From: Mytilus galloprovincialis
Lineage: Eukaryota; Mollusca; Bivalvia; Mytilida; Mytilidae
Direction of reading: 5' to 3'
Assembly: GCF_965363235.1 (NCBI RefSeq)
Contig: NC_134841.1
Span: 36,237,440-36,301,439, forward strand
DNA: 64,000 nt
Below, piece after piece: positions 35,778-47,898 of this stretch; within the stretch, counting starts at the first letter, position 1; every line of letters begins with the position of its first letter. The notes beneath the pieces are model-generated. The model searched no databases. It saw only the letters and a list, made by a program, of their open reading frames with translations, and had not been told where the DNA came from. Both the position numbers and the translations under genes were made by a program.

Positions 35778-36085
35778 AAAATAATGTACCACCGATCAAA
35801 AAGTGTTTCAACATATTCTTGTATGACATCATTAAGATTGCATCTTTTAATATGTTGTTCTTAAAGTATTGTTTGTTATGATTTGCTTATGTAGAGGGTT
35901 GTTTGAATAAGTAACTTTTAATAATTTTTTCAATTTCAAAATTTGACATTTTTTGAAAATGACCCATTTACATGAATCACGGACTATTATTCAATTCTAT
36001 AAAAGTCCCAGCATTAATCACATAAATAAACAAATTAAATTAGTTTGTAAACAACATAAACATATAAGAGGGCGGATAGGACCTT

Positions 36086-36264
36086 TATCGGGACTGCGGG
36101 ATCGGGTGTTTTTAAGCTCGGGATTTCGGGATTTCGGGATTGACCCTTTCGGGATCCAGGAATTCTTTTTTCCAATTTCGGGACCTCGGGATTTCGTGTT
36201 TTTAAGCCCGGGATTTCGGGATTTCGTGTTTCAAAGCCCGGGATTTCGGGATCAGGACCCCTCC
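36086..36264 (+). repeat. CGGGATTTCGGGAT repeat
   Basis: Same family as 19465-19565, longer here, with several reiterations of CCCGGGATTTCGGGATTTCG and the ending GATCAGGACCCCTCC. The TIR element at 36265 inserted into its right end. An open frame through it reads as a low-complexity FRDFVF…SPGFRDF repeat and is not a credible protein. Confidence 0.6.
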
Positions 36265-37685
36265 CACAGGCACTTGTCTCAGAAAAAAAAATTCCTATAT
36301 ACCTTAATATAACACAAGGTACTTAACTAAATTTTTTGAAAAATGACCCCCAGTCACGAATTCCCGTTATTTTTCGATTTCTCGGTTGTCAAACCTACTT
36401 AAACTTAATATGCCGTAAATCTAAATTGATTTATCTACACAATGGTATATGACACGACTGTCATTGTTGTCGGGATCATTAGTAGCAGGTCTCAGAAGTC
36501 GGTCAACGGGATTTTTTTTGCATTCGTCTCAAACTTTGGCAACACCCAGCCCGCAGTGATTGAATTATTATAAAAATTATTAAAATAAAAACTGTCAGCT
36601 TCCCTCTGACTATAAATTATTATCTTTATTGTAAATTCTTTACAGATTATGTGAAACAAACCCAAATAAGTGTTTTTTGAGGTCTGTCGAATGTGTCAGG
36701 AGTTTCTAATTTTAGAACTCAGATTTTCCCATTTTATTGACATCATTCAGACTCTCTCTGGACTTTACATAAGATATTGAGATAACTCCAAAAGGTTTGA
36801 AAAGCGAGAAATTTTGAAGTATCATGAAAAGATGTATTTAGCTAATAATGCTATTTGTTCATGGTATGTATATTTCTAATAACAGTTTGATATCATTTTG
36901 AGTAGGGAAAACAAAACAAAAACATTTGTCAATCCTTATTTGAATGGTAAATTGACATTTTTAAAATCCTAAACTTGCAGAACCCCTTGTATTTTCGAAA
37001 ATATTCATCAATAGTCAATTTTTGTAATAGTTCGTCATTTGAAAAATGACCATCTGCTATACCGGAACAGGAATGGACAGTAATCCCACCTATATTCAAG
37101 GAAGCCACTCCCGTTGTTCCTGTGACTGCGACCGTTCCCCCCCCCTTTTTTTTAGTTCTTGTTCTATAGTACAGACCAAATGGCTCTTCCCCGTTCCACT
37201 TTGCCCCAGAAGCAAAAGGTTATGACCATTTTTTACCTGATTCAATGCTATAAGCTGTTTGACATTCATTTTGTTATGAAACACACGTGTACACAACGAC
37301 ACTAATGTAGAGTTATAAATTGACCAAAATTTCCCACATTTATTTTTAGCCAGACGATCGACCAATGAGAAACCAGTATAAAATTACATGCGGACTGGGT
37401 GTTGCCAAAGTTTGAGACGAATGCAAAAAAAATCCCGTTGACCGACTTCTGAGACCTGCTACTAATGATCCCGACAACAATGATAGTCGTGTCATATACC
37501 ATTGTGTAGATAAATCAATTTAGATTTACGGCATATTAAGTTTAAGTAGGTTTGACAACCGAGAAATCGAAAAATAACGGGAATTCGTGACTGGGGGTCA
37601 TTTTTCAAAAAATTTAGTTATATATAAGTACCTTGTGTTATATTAAGGTATATAGGGAAAAAAATTTCTGAGACAAGTGCCTGTG
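36265..37685. mobile_element. 1.42-kb long-TIR DNA element with 8-bp target duplication and a P-loop fragment
   Basis: Terminal inverted repeats of about 290 bp (36265-36556 and 37389-37685), starting CACAGGCACTTGTCTCAG. ACCCCTCC is on both sides (36257-36264, 37686-37693), an 8-bp target duplication, and the host repeat can be read across it. 8-bp duplications are known for hAT, P and Zisupton-type elements; I cannot choose. The interior holds a helicase-like fragment at 37096-37365 and no transposase. The arms are highly similar, which suggests recent activity or gene conversion. Confidence 0.85.
37096..37365 (-). pseudogene. PIF1-helicase-like P-loop fragment inside the TIR element
   Basis: 89-residue open frame. 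VKQLIALNQVKNGHNLLLLG then QSGTGKSHLVCTIEQELKKR reads as a Walker A motif (GQSGTGKS) in the context usual for PIF1-family helicases (residue block before the P-loop, then an alpha helix). The frame then runs into a G/C tract and stops. No Walker B or later helicase motifs are present, so it is a captured fragment and not a working helicase. Confidence 0.6.
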
Positions 37686-37732
37686 ACCCCTCCGATAACT
37701 ACTGATCACCATTGTCATATGTTAGTATCATC

Positions 37733-38021
37733 AGAGACATATAAGAGGGGGAGGACAGGGGGGTACCCTTCTCCCTTATCCCACCCCTCTTCTCCTTTCT
37801 CCTACCCCTGTTCTCCTTTCTTCCATTAGAATAAAACATCTCCTTTTGAGATATTTTTTCTTGAAATATTAGAAAAAATTTTAAAAGGAGAGATATTTTA
37901 TTTTTTCTCCTTTCTCCAACTTTTTCTCCTTTCTCCCAGCCTTCCTCTCCTTTCTCCTACCCCCTTTCTCCCTGACCCCTGTCCTCCCCCTCATATAATA
38001 CATGTGTTATATGTCTCTGGT
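37733..38021. mobile_element. Inverted-repeat element with a polypyrimidine core
   Basis: Ends GAGACATATAAGAGGGGGAG and its partner CTCCCCCTCATATAATAC…ATATGTCTC. The centre reiterates TTCTCCTTTCTCC in several degenerate units. Noncoding. 38022-39240 shows nothing I can name. Confidence 0.6.
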
Positions 38022-39248
38022 ATCATCTTCCTAGCTAGATTAATGATTATCAGAATTACTTCCCTTTATACGGCTCTACAAAATTATGTTTACTTAAATG
38101 GACAAGTTCTGAAATACTGATAATGTTTATATTAAAAATTTTAATCAAATAATATTTGGTACCTTATGAAAATATGTCCCTAGCATAATTGTATTGTATT
38201 ATATTTCAATTTGAAGAAGTTTTATTGCAAAAATACCTTTTCACTTTATGAATTCTAGAAAATCCACTCCATTTTTATGTCCATTATTCATTACACATCT
38301 ATGATCATCTATGATCATGCATAGTAAAACTATGCACATCTACATAGGATTTTTGCAACCTGTCACTAATATTAGTGATCGTATGACAGTTCAATAAACG
38401 TCCTGTATAATCTGCAGCACTGAATCCTTTGTAGGGTTATTTGAAGCTCTCATTGTCCGCCTAAATAACAACGAAATTATCCATGAAAGCACACAAACAG
38501 CTACTCGATGACACATTTCAAGATAACAGACACAAAGCTGCAGTAACGATTGAATAAGGAAACAGTTTAATCTACAAACATTGTAGACAACAGTTGCTAT
38601 GGAATCCCCCCAAACAAGGAAAAAAATGCTGGAATGAAAGGCATTGTTGGAGTTTTGTTCCCCGTTTTCAGGAAGCAAATCAAATGGGATTTTTTTTTAA
38701 ATTTTGTCTTGCATAATGACATTTGAGCTTCAAAACACCTTTAATTTAATTCGATATAAAACTGCAAAAAAATGAATAGCCTTATTTTGAGATCATGCTT
38801 TGATATTTATGTTTAGATATCCACGACAGCTTTATTCAGAAAACGGCTTATTCACTAATCAATAAATTGCAGTACATTATTTATCTTTTGTAGTTTGCAA
38901 AACTTACCGGTATAGACATACACGTAAAATATTGGTAAAAATCGTCATTAAAGAGTCTTCCTTTTCATCAGTTTTGCTGAAAACTAGAGGTGACATGGTT
39001 ACTAAACTTGTACACAAGAAAAAGGGTAAAGATTTGATTTGTTTACTTCCAGTGATGATCGGTTTTTTTGTGTGCAATAATATGTTATGTGAGATTTTGT
39101 CTGTAGTTCTGGACAGGATAAAAATTTAATCATGGCAAGAATTTCGTTATTCGAAACAAAGATGAATTCTGCACATTTTTTTGAAAATTGAAAATTTAAC
39201 AAAGATCAATTGGGGAAAATCAATGTTGGTCATGATGCGGCTTGATCT

Positions 39249-39357
39249 GGAGTCGATTTCACCAAAAAACTTACGACTAAGATTGATCTACATTATACTG
39301 ATTTGTTCATGACTTAAGACCAATCTTAGTCGTAAGTTTTTTTGTGAAACCGACTCC
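39249..39357. mobile_element. Small MITE with about 45-bp arms
   Basis: Left GGAGTCGATTTCACCAAAAA, right its near reverse complement ending CGACTCC, with ACTTACGACTAAGATTG in both arms. A partial third arm (CTTACATTGATCTACATTAT) lies at 39385-39405. Confidence 0.7.
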
Positions 39358-39544
39358 TGGATTTTTCAAATAAAATGTCGTCTTACATTGATCTACATTA
39401 TACTAGATTTTTTTCACAAATTGATTATGATTATTGCTTAAAATAACCAGTATAACAACCATTTTGAGAGTATTGCATGGCAATACAAAGCCCCCTACCA
39501 GTTAAACATTCATTGTACTGGTTGATATATATATTGTCATGGTG

Positions 39545-39873
39545 TTAACCAAATAACAAATATCTAGTCAATATCTATAAGCATGGCGATAAAAGTGCAG
39601 AAAACCGATTATTTAAGTGAGTTTTATAAGTCCAAGGACAAGAACTCTGCTCAAAGTCATCAGACTGGAATACAATTTGAACCTGATCTGTAACTTGTCA
39701 TGATAAAATTATATACCCATTATGAAATCAATGTCTTCAAGCATAACAAAAAAAGTGTGAAATATTTGAGTTAATGTTCCAAGGACAATAACTGTACACA
39801 AAATCGTCAGACCGGAACAAAATTCGAACTTAATCTGCAACTTGTTATGATAAACAGACGGACGGACGGACGG

Positions 39874-39905
<32 letters not shown>

Positions 39906-39931
39906 GGACGGACGGACGGACACACACACAC

Positions 39932-39971
<40 letters not shown>
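39545..39971. repeat. Two-unit dispersed repeat ending in GACG/GACA, CA and GA microsatellites
   Basis: Two diverged units (39545-39710 and 39711-39850) share TCAATRTCT-AAGCAT, CCAAGGACAA-AACT and GATCTGTAACTTGTCATGAT-like blocks. They are followed by (GACG)n/(GACA)n, (CA)n and (GA)n to 39971. The minus-strand frames through the microsatellite are not genes. Confidence 0.7.
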
Positions 39972-39973
<2 letters not shown>

Positions 39974-40055
39974 CAACAGCAGTTATTTTATCAAAATATC
40001 TGTAATATATACAAGATAACAAAAAATTAACAATACTCATCTGTGTTGAGTGTAG

Positions 40056-40637
40056 AAAGGAGTAGGTCCGGTAAGGACCGATTTTGGCCTCAAATTTTAG
40101 GTTCATCTGACGAAAGATTTTGACCACTTTTTATACACTTAAGTGTCTATTTTATTCGATTCAATTAGTTTATGTGAAAGATTTTAACTGATTTAGTCAT
40201 TAAAATCGATCAGATTCAAGCTCAAATAAGAAAAATCTACCAAATGTGCCGAAAAATGTCACTTTTCGGATGGTTTTCGTCAAAAATGAAAGTGGCCGCA
40301 TCCGTGTTCATCCTAAACCTTTAAATATGTTTTGTATTATCACAAAATACAACTTACATTTCAATATTATGAATGAACATGAATGCGGCCACTTTCGTTT
40401 TACACGAAAACCGTCTAAAATTTAGCTAAAATGCTTGAATTGTGAAGATTTCAGTTATTTAGCACGGCTTAATGGTGCCAGTACCCGATATTTGTGCATT
40501 ATATTGTCAAAAACAGCCCATATTCATGTAGCAGAAGCATTCTACTGGCCAATAAATAACTAAAAGTTTCCATTTTAACAATTTTGTAAAACTGCTATAT
40601 TTTGGGGCCAAAAAGAGGTCTTACTGGACCTACTCCT
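40056..40637. mobile_element. MITE with AAAGGAGTAGGTCC ends
   Basis: About 580 bp. Left AAAGGAGTAGGTCCGGTAAG matches the reverse complement of right CTTACTGGACCTACTCCTTT with few mismatches. The interior has inverted GAAAGTGGCCGCAT/ATGCGGCCACTTTC. No clear target duplication. Confidence 0.75.
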
Positions 40638-41339
40638 TTACACAATATTACAATTCCTTCAAACACCCTTGAAATAATGTTTATAAGATTAAAGTCAATC
40701 CTGTACTTTTTGAAGAGGTTTTATTGTTTCTAAATATCAATGGGTAAAGGTTTTCATGTTACAGTTCAAATTTAAAACTTTAATCTGTTCACCTGCTCAG
40801 AAATAGTTGATGGGTATTAAGTAAGTGCTGCATGATATAAATGATCTTACCCTCCAATTTCAATGAAAAAAGAATGGAAGCATCTATTTATCAGACATAC
40901 TATAAACCAAGAGGCCCTTGTTTGTCTTTATTACTTACCTTGGGGAAAAGCCACTTGGCTAACCTAGATCAAATAACTTTCGAGTTATTAAAAAGCCAAA
41001 ATGACAAAACCATTAAAATTAACATTTCAGACCCAATAACTCAAAAAAAGAGTCCAAAAGTACCAGTAGATAGATCTTGTCATGCTGATTCATCAAAATC
41101 TTACATTTTTAGTCTTTTCAGAACAGCTAAAAAATGAGAAATTTTTAAGAAATAAAATATGCTCAATTCAGAGGAAACTCCAAAAACTAAATGTAAAACT
41201 GCTGTTGTTTATGTCACAGTAATATTGATATGCTCACATGCCCTACTGGTCATACTAATTATTTGGATGGCCAAGTTAAAGCTTTTGATTTATTTTTCTA
41301 TTTTACATAACATCAACATCTATTTTTTTGTGTATTAAG

Positions 41340-41503
41340 GAAAACTAAGATGTCCATGGATATCTGATGTCATGGATTGCTTAGGTCTGCATACAACCCC
41401 ATAGACAATGTGTTATTTGTTGACTATATAATTTTGTGGTTCATCTTTACCCACAAAATCTCCAAAAATTTGTGTCCCGTCAATAATTATGAATCCACAG
41501 TAC
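41340..41503. mobile_element. Partial copy of the TA-flanked MITE (see 12306-12515)
   Basis: Ends TTATGAATCCACAGTA and carries CAACCCCATAGACAA, matching the interior (CTATAGGGTTGTATGCA) in reverse. The upstream frame at 40841-41137 (98 codons) was not recognised and lies in repeat-like DNA. Confidence 0.5.
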
Positions 41504-41655
41504 ATAAACACATATATTTCTGCAAAGCCATTAATAAAATAATGAAACATACTGCCTTGATTTATATGTATAAAATTCAAACTCAACAAAGAAACAAGTA
41601 TGGATTGATTTAAATTAAACATTAATGTAAAACCTACTAATTTTTGCTTCCTCCA

Positions 41656-41775
41656 CAGGGGTGGATCCAGCCATTTTAAAAAGGGGGGTTCCAACTATAT
41701 GTCCCCATTGAAATGCATTGATCGACCAAAAAAAGGGGGGGGTCCAACCGCCGAACCCCCCTGGATCCGCCAATG
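41656..41775. mobile_element. MITE of the CAGTGGCGGAT family with 5-bp target duplication
   Basis: 120 bp, left CAGGGGTGGATCCAG, right CTGGATCCGCCAATG, flanked by CTCCA (41651-41655 and 41776-41780). Same family as 50012-50173 and 56687-56819. Confidence 0.75.
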
Positions 41776-42361
41776 CTCCACATATAAACACTGACTAGCC
41801 TCAACAGAATAGTCAATAATTCAGACAGTGGTGTTAAACAACAACAAATCAATAAATTAATCTACAAATTTATTCGGTGCAGTTTCTTCTTCTAAAATCA
41901 GTTAATCTTGCTTAGCGACTTAACTGAAGTCACCAAAGTATACTTTAAAGGATGTATGCTCCTCTGCTTCAAAATAACAAGCTTTTTAAAAGACTATTAA
42001 TAGATAGTATATAAATAACGGAACATGTGAAGTAGACAAATCTGAAAGGTAAATGAATGTCCCTTGTAAAAAAGGTGAAAAATTAATATATTTGCCATAA
42101 AAATATATTCTTTTTGATATGAATTAGTAAGATGACAACCGCTATTCAACAGTCTGCATTAACAATATATATTCTATAAATCAGCCTCTTGTGATTAGAT
42201 TGAGACATCTTTTCCATTTTCTATTTGTATATCCCCTACTGCACTATACAAAATTCAATATAATCTGTAACTGTATTCTGCATGATAATCATATCGAATT
42301 AAAAATTCAATTAATATTTAAGATATATCTATAACTGAAATATAACAGTTAAATCATTTTA

Positions 42362-42756
42362 TCATAATTTTGAATCTTTACTGTTTTGCTCTATCACACC
42401 AGATTGTAAGAGTTTTTCTATGACATTATCACTATATCCCATTTCTTTCATAATCATGAGAGTTTGTTGTCCAATCACAGGCTGAGGTAGGACCTTATCA
42501 ACTCCTGGTGTCCTTGACAATCTAGGTGCTGGACCGGGCTCATATCCTCCAGATTTATCTTGTAAAAATGTCTTATTATCCACATTGTGTAAATGTTCAG
42601 CTGCCTCTTTGGGTTCTAATACTGGACTTACACAAGCATCTAAATTCTGGAATTGGTATACCCATTCGTCACGAGACTTGGTAAGAAAAACTTCTTTAAA
42701 TAATTTCTTCATTTCTTCAGGATCATCTGTTTGATTAATATGTTCTAATCCAAGAC
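42362..42756 (-). CDS. AMACR: AMACR last exon with PTS1 (SKL)
   Basis: Encodes [38 protein letters not shown] and the C-terminal tail KDSKL. Human AMACR ends KASL, a weaker PTS1 form. The terminal SKL strongly predicts peroxisomal import. Confidence 0.95.
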
Positions 42757-45700
42757 CTGAATAGAAAAAAAATTAAAAAATAAAACTAAATTTATACATA
42801 AAGGATGGATTGTTCCGTTTAAACATACCTAAGAAAGGAAGCACATTATAGTATGATTTAAGATTAAAATTCATGTTTTGTATATATGTGGGGTAATACC
42901 ATTCATTCTTCGCTTAATAAATTTCTCCATTTTTAGCCTTAACCCTTTCCTCCATAATGACGCCTTTTGACACCACCCCTTTACTCCATAATGACACCTT
43001 TCGACGCCTGTGTAGTCCCTCAGTTGAAACGTATTGCCTACGAAAAAACTTTATCAGACTTTAAAAAAAAATTACATCTTATATAAAAAGGATGTTAATG
43101 AGAATATCTGACATGGATTTCATTGATGAAATATTTGTTTTCGCAATGCATTAATACTTTAAACTTAATGATTTTTTTTTAATGAAAAAATCTTATGCGA
43201 ATCAAGTTTGTAAAAAAAAAATCCATATTCTACAACAATCTTATAACTTACAAGGTACTTTTTTCCCCTCAAATAATTTTCTAATCCATAAAACATGTCT
43301 ACACTGAATCCTTAGAAAAATATTCCAATAAAGCAGAGTTTCTTTACTGCATGCTTGATAAAAAAAGTTCTATTTTTACAGGTTCTGGTTTTATGCAAGG
43401 TTTGTTATAGACAGATTTCATTGTATTAAAAGTTGCAAAAACTGAAAGTTTGAACTTAAAAATTCTAAAAATTATCAATGGTGTATAAATATTGGTGAGG
43501 TATTATGTTCTTTATTTTTAAAAATTGTCAACCATACCTTTTATCAATTCCTTAAAAAACTGTGGCTCCAATGCCCCAACTGATATATATTTTTTGTCTT
43601 TGGTTTCATAGACACCATAAAATGCTCTCCCACCATCTAATGTGTTATCTCCCCTTTCTCTGCCCCAAATATATGGCATTTTCTGGGAATTAGATAACCA
43701 ACTTCCTGCAAATGAAAACATTATGATAAATGACTTATTACAGATTTTCTAGACATGCAACTTATTATATATCATCTTTGGGTAACAGATTACTGTAAAT
43801 TCAGAAATAATTGCGTGCATTTATTATTGCGATTTTGTCATTTTAGACTTAAATGCGATTTAAATTTTTAAGATTTTGAGAAAAATATTTTAAAATGCAA
43901 GTTTATTATTGCGTTTACAACTCTGTCGCATTTTTTGCAATAATAAAAACATTGCACTAACTTCTGAAGGCTCGCTGGTATAAAATTTTCATAAAAAAAT
44001 ATAATATTTATTTTTCATTACAAATTTTTTTTATTACCTTTAGTATTTGCTACTTTATCATATGGTACAAAAATCTTACCAAAAAATCAATTCGTGTTGG
44101 CCCCAGGTGACTTTTAAAATGTAGATCATTGAAAAAGCTCCAAATTATCTCCCTTTGGTGCAAAAATGCCATTTTTTGGCATTAAAATTGGAAATATCTT
44201 TTTTAACTCATCGGTGACCTATATTTTTTATTGTTGTTTTCGAATAATTGTTAAATTTAAGCGATTTATGTAATTTAGTTCTTTTTTTATTCCGATATTA
44301 TCTCTATTTCTCCTATTAATTCAACAGAAAAAAAGGACATTAAGAAAAATGTATGCTTCTTTGGATGGCAGATTGTGAGCGTAAATGAACAGTGACCCCA
44401 TTTTTTTATTTCATTTTTCTATTAAGTATAAGATAAAGTTCATTTATAGAAAAATATAGCGAAATCCTATATCAAATAAAAAATTTGATTAAGACCCACG
44501 AGCCCCCTTAAATGTGATTTAAATTTTTTAAGATTTTGAGAAAAATCCTGTTTAATTCATATAAAATATTTCAAATTGCGAGTTTGAATTATTGCGTTTA
44601 CAACTCTGTCACATTTTTTGCAATAATAAAAACATCGCACTAACTTCTGAATTTACAGTATCTGACATACCCGTACATATAATGCATCTGTACAAGACTT
44701 TTCACTATGAAATTGTCTTCCCTTTTACTGTGTAATATGCTATGTCATGAAGCTTCTACTTCATTTTTGTAAAGGCAGTAAAAGTTAAAGTGTTGGTCTT
44801 GCTTTATCATATTTTAACAATAAGGAGAGCTGCACTTTTATTGTAATTTCTGGATATACTGCAAAAAAATGATGTTCTACAAATTCAAAATGCAAATTTT
44901 ATTTTAGAAAATTTTTTTTGCAGTTACTGATATATACTGACCTGGTAAAATAGATGAAGTTTGAAGTTAACATTTAGAATATATCGAACAAAATCCTTTT
45001 TAAAAAATTATACAGTTATATTAAACATTTAGTCATTCACATCATTCAAAATATGTGGTTTTTTTTAAATTCATTGTAATCAGATGTAATCATGATTACT
45101 TTACCAATGTAATCATTAATTTAATCAGACACTTTCAGAAATTATATAATCGTTAATTTAATTTGATCGTACAAATGACAAAGTAATTGTAATTTAATCA
45201 ATTACATTGAAAGTAATCAGACCCATCTCTGAATGACAATTCCCAAAATGATTCCATTTTTTCATACAGTTCATATATATATGTGTAATAGTTAATATAA
45301 TTTAAGTTTTGGTAAATTATGTAAAATCTTAATCTCCTTTATCTTGGGTAGTTTTCAATTATTTTTTTTAACTTACCTACATACGCTGAGCCTTCTACCA
45401 TACTATTATCAACAACTTGTCCTTTACCAGAAATATTTCTCTCATACAAAGCCATTACAATTCCTAAAGCACATGTTAGACCACCACCAGCAAAGTCAGC
45501 AAGTAAATTCACAGGATGCAATGGCGGCTCTCCTTTCTTCCCAAGATATGACAGCAAACCTGCAATTAAAAAAACATATCAGTCATATATGCTTGGAGTT
45601 TTCTGCTAATGGTGCTTTCTGTGTTTACCCATTATTCAAAATATGAGGAAAGATCATGTATATCATGTCATATGATATCTTAAACTTTTTTTCTTAATAT

Positions 45701-47898
45701 CTTATCTAATATATGTATCTAAAAAATTATAAGTAAATGGTAAATGGAGAGAATAGGTCTAAAGGTCAATTTTTTGCCAAAATTGTGAAAAATCTAATAT
45801 TGGGTACCGTATGCTCTGATTTGTCTCAGATATTCAACTATATTTTGTTGGTCAATATGCTCTCATACAGCTGAACTGCTTATTTAAAATTTGCTAATGG
45901 ATTCCACTATAGAAATAGTTGAAATATTAATTTTTCAGCAAAGAAATAAGTAAAATGTTTGTATCATAGATTTCTAGATAAGCCCCATAGTATAAAAATA
46001 CTTGATAGCAAAATGAAGTTAGACCAATTTCTTGTAATCATAAGCTCCTAACTTAGCTAACCTGACATTGATATATAGTTGATATCATGTCCTGCCTTTT
46101 TTGCAAGTGGTCCTTTCTGTCCAAATCCATTGATTCTTGCATACACCAATCTAGGGTTGTCAGCTAATAGTTTATCTGCACCTAGCCCTAATCTTTCCAT
46201 TACTCCTGTAATGAAAAACATCTAACATTTTTAACAGCTTAATGATATTTCATTTTTACCTGAGGTTTAAAATATTATTCTGTATTTATATTTTTAGAGG
46301 TAAAACTATTGTAAAATCTGCCCCAAAAAAATATTGTAATGTTTTTAAACCAGTTCGTTATAATTTGAAAAGCCTTTTTTATTTTCAACTTATAAATTAT
46401 GTACAAATGTTAATGTATTTGATTTCCTTAGAAATTTGATATAAATACTTGCAATTCTGCTATGTTTGTTTTTTGGGGTTTTTTTTATGCTCTAAATATT
46501 TTTAGTCTTGGTTTCTCAAATTTTTAATATTCAGACTACCTAAACAGAAACTTGTGTCATTTGCACTGCAATTTGTATCATATATCTATACTATACTCAT
46601 AAACCTTTTCTTCAGACCAGTTGCTTGGCATATTTTTTACATGGTTGCATGTACATTGTATTTACCAAATCAGACTCTGATTGTCACTGAAAATTTGCTG
46701 GTTAATGATGCTAAGATTGAAGAAAACTCTTTTACAATGGAGGGTTACTAAGAATTCTTTGAATGAGAATAATGTTCAGAACAAGTTAAAATTTTGATAT
46801 TTAGCTTGATTTTTACATTTAATGATTATTCCTAAACTTCTTTTAGTTCAGTATTCGTGGGATTCCAATTGTCATGGATTTCATGAGTATAAGTGAACCA
46901 CAAACTTCAATGTTCAACAAAGTACAAGTTTTCTATAGGAATATTTTCAAACTTAGGCAAACCACAAAACCAAATATCCATAAAATACAATTTTCCTCAA
47001 TCAAAAAAAAAAATTGGTATCCATAAAGATAAATAAATTCATAGTAATCCTAATCTCACCAGGTCTAAATGGTTCTATGAGAACATCTGCTTTGGAGCAC
47101 ATCTTATGTACAATATTTAAACCTTCTTTTTGTTTTAAATCAATGGCAATTGACTGTTTTCCTCTCCCCATACAATCTGTATCTGCAAAGGATTTTGTCT
47201 GAAAGTAAATAGAAAAACTCAAAGTTAATTCTTGAGAATAAGTGGTGTACAGTCATGACAACAAGCTTTGTTTGAAAAAAAACCCCAACATGTACATAAT
47301 TTATTAATTATTGGTTTTGGCTTGAAAACAAACTAATGTCAGGTAAAGATTCTAAACCAGATGTGTAATAGTGTGCTGCTTTTTATACATGTATATAATA
47401 TAATGTATCAATAATGTAGAATTTTGTTTAATGTATTTGCATATTCTGTGTGGTATTTTTTTTGCAATGTACAAATGTATTTGTCTTTTCTTAGGAGTAT
47501 TATGTGTATTGTATTTGTCTTTTCAGTGTAGTATTTTGAGTACTGTGTCTTTTCTGTTATTAAAATGTTGGTGTTTTTCAACTTGTGGTTTAAATTGCCG
47601 TTTAGGAATATTCTTACATCTTTTTAAACCTAAAAATATGTATAATCCATGTACAAATTCCCAAGTTCTTAAATACTTTTACAATCAACATATATTGAAC
47701 AAATCTAAAGAAACAATATCTTTCTTTGATTTTAATTCATCTCAAATTCTAAAATTTGCATAAATGTTGTACATTATCAAATAATCATACCCTGTCTATT
47801 CTAATCACATTAGCTCCGAAGTCAGAAAGAATCATTCCACAGAAGGGTACTGGAGCCAATCCACCAAACTCTATCACTCGGATACCTTTCAATGCCAT
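42362..47898 (-). CDS. AMACR: Alpha-methylacyl-CoA racemase, complete
   Basis: CoA-transferase family III enzyme that epimerises (2R)-methylacyl-CoAs so that branched fatty acids and bile-acid-type intermediates can enter beta-oxidation, in peroxisomes and mitochondria. Exons: 47791-47898, 47060-47198, 46062-46205, 45377-45559, 43538-43705, 42362-42756; 1,137 bp, 378 aa (human 382). Matches human throughout: [120 protein letters not shown]. The catalytic His (AGHD), Asp (LLADFAG) and Glu (GALEP) are present. Ends in SKL, the canonical PTS1. An AATAAA at about 41869-41874 may be its poly(A) signal. Confidence 0.97.
42935..43030. repeat. Short tandem pair (CCATAATGACGCCTTTTGAC)
   Basis: Two about 40-bp diverged units with CCTCCATAATGACGCC and CTCCATAATGACACC, in AMACR intron 5. 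Noncoding. Confidence 0.6.
43791..44660. mobile_element. Composite MITE in AMACR intron 4
   Basis: Outer ends TACTGTAAATTCAGAA and TTCTGAATTTACAGTA are perfect inverted repeats with TA borders. Inside are one near-full unit (43791-43968) and one partial unit (44508-44660), both with GCGTTTACAACTCTGTC and TTTTTTGCAATAATAAAAAC. They flank a second element (43969-44507) with GGCTCGCTGG/CCCACGAGCC ends. This indicates nested insertion plus duplication. Confidence 0.65.
45060..45240. repeat. TAATTACATT-rich dispersed repeat
   Basis: Reiterates GTAATCATTAATTTAATC-like text. Related to 4690-4870. AMACR intron 4, upstream of exon 5 and close to exon 4. Confidence 0.4.
46850..47046. mobile_element. 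Diverged TA-flanked MITE copy in AMACR intron 2
   Basis: Retains ATTCGTGGGATTCCAATTGT, CTATAGGAATATTTTCAAA and ATAAATAAATTCATAGTA from the 12306-12515 family. It ends about 14 bp before the exon 2 donor. Confidence 0.5.
47791..47898 (-). CDS. AMACR: AMACR first coding exon
   Basis: 36 codons, [11 protein letters not shown]…VIRIDR, phase 0 donor GTATGA. The ATG follows TTTACAG directly, so the coding part may begin right at a splice acceptor with the 5'UTR on an upstream exon that I could not locate. This start is chosen because it aligns with the human MALQGI start. Confidence 0.92.

Noticed and set aside
35953-36312. 119-aa frame with FRDF repeats as a repeat protein
   Set aside because: It is a translation of the CGGGATTTCGGGAT DNA repeat; the second copy at 19.5 kb does not keep the frame.
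39709-40127. Minus-strand frames rich in SVRPSVCLSVCLS and SLSLSL
   Set aside because: Translations of GACG/GACA and GA microsatellites.
40841-41137. 98-aa plus-strand frame as a gene
   Set aside because: No recognisable domain, no splice partners, and it starts in ACCAAGAGGCCC-type dispersed repeat wording. Left as unassigned DNA.
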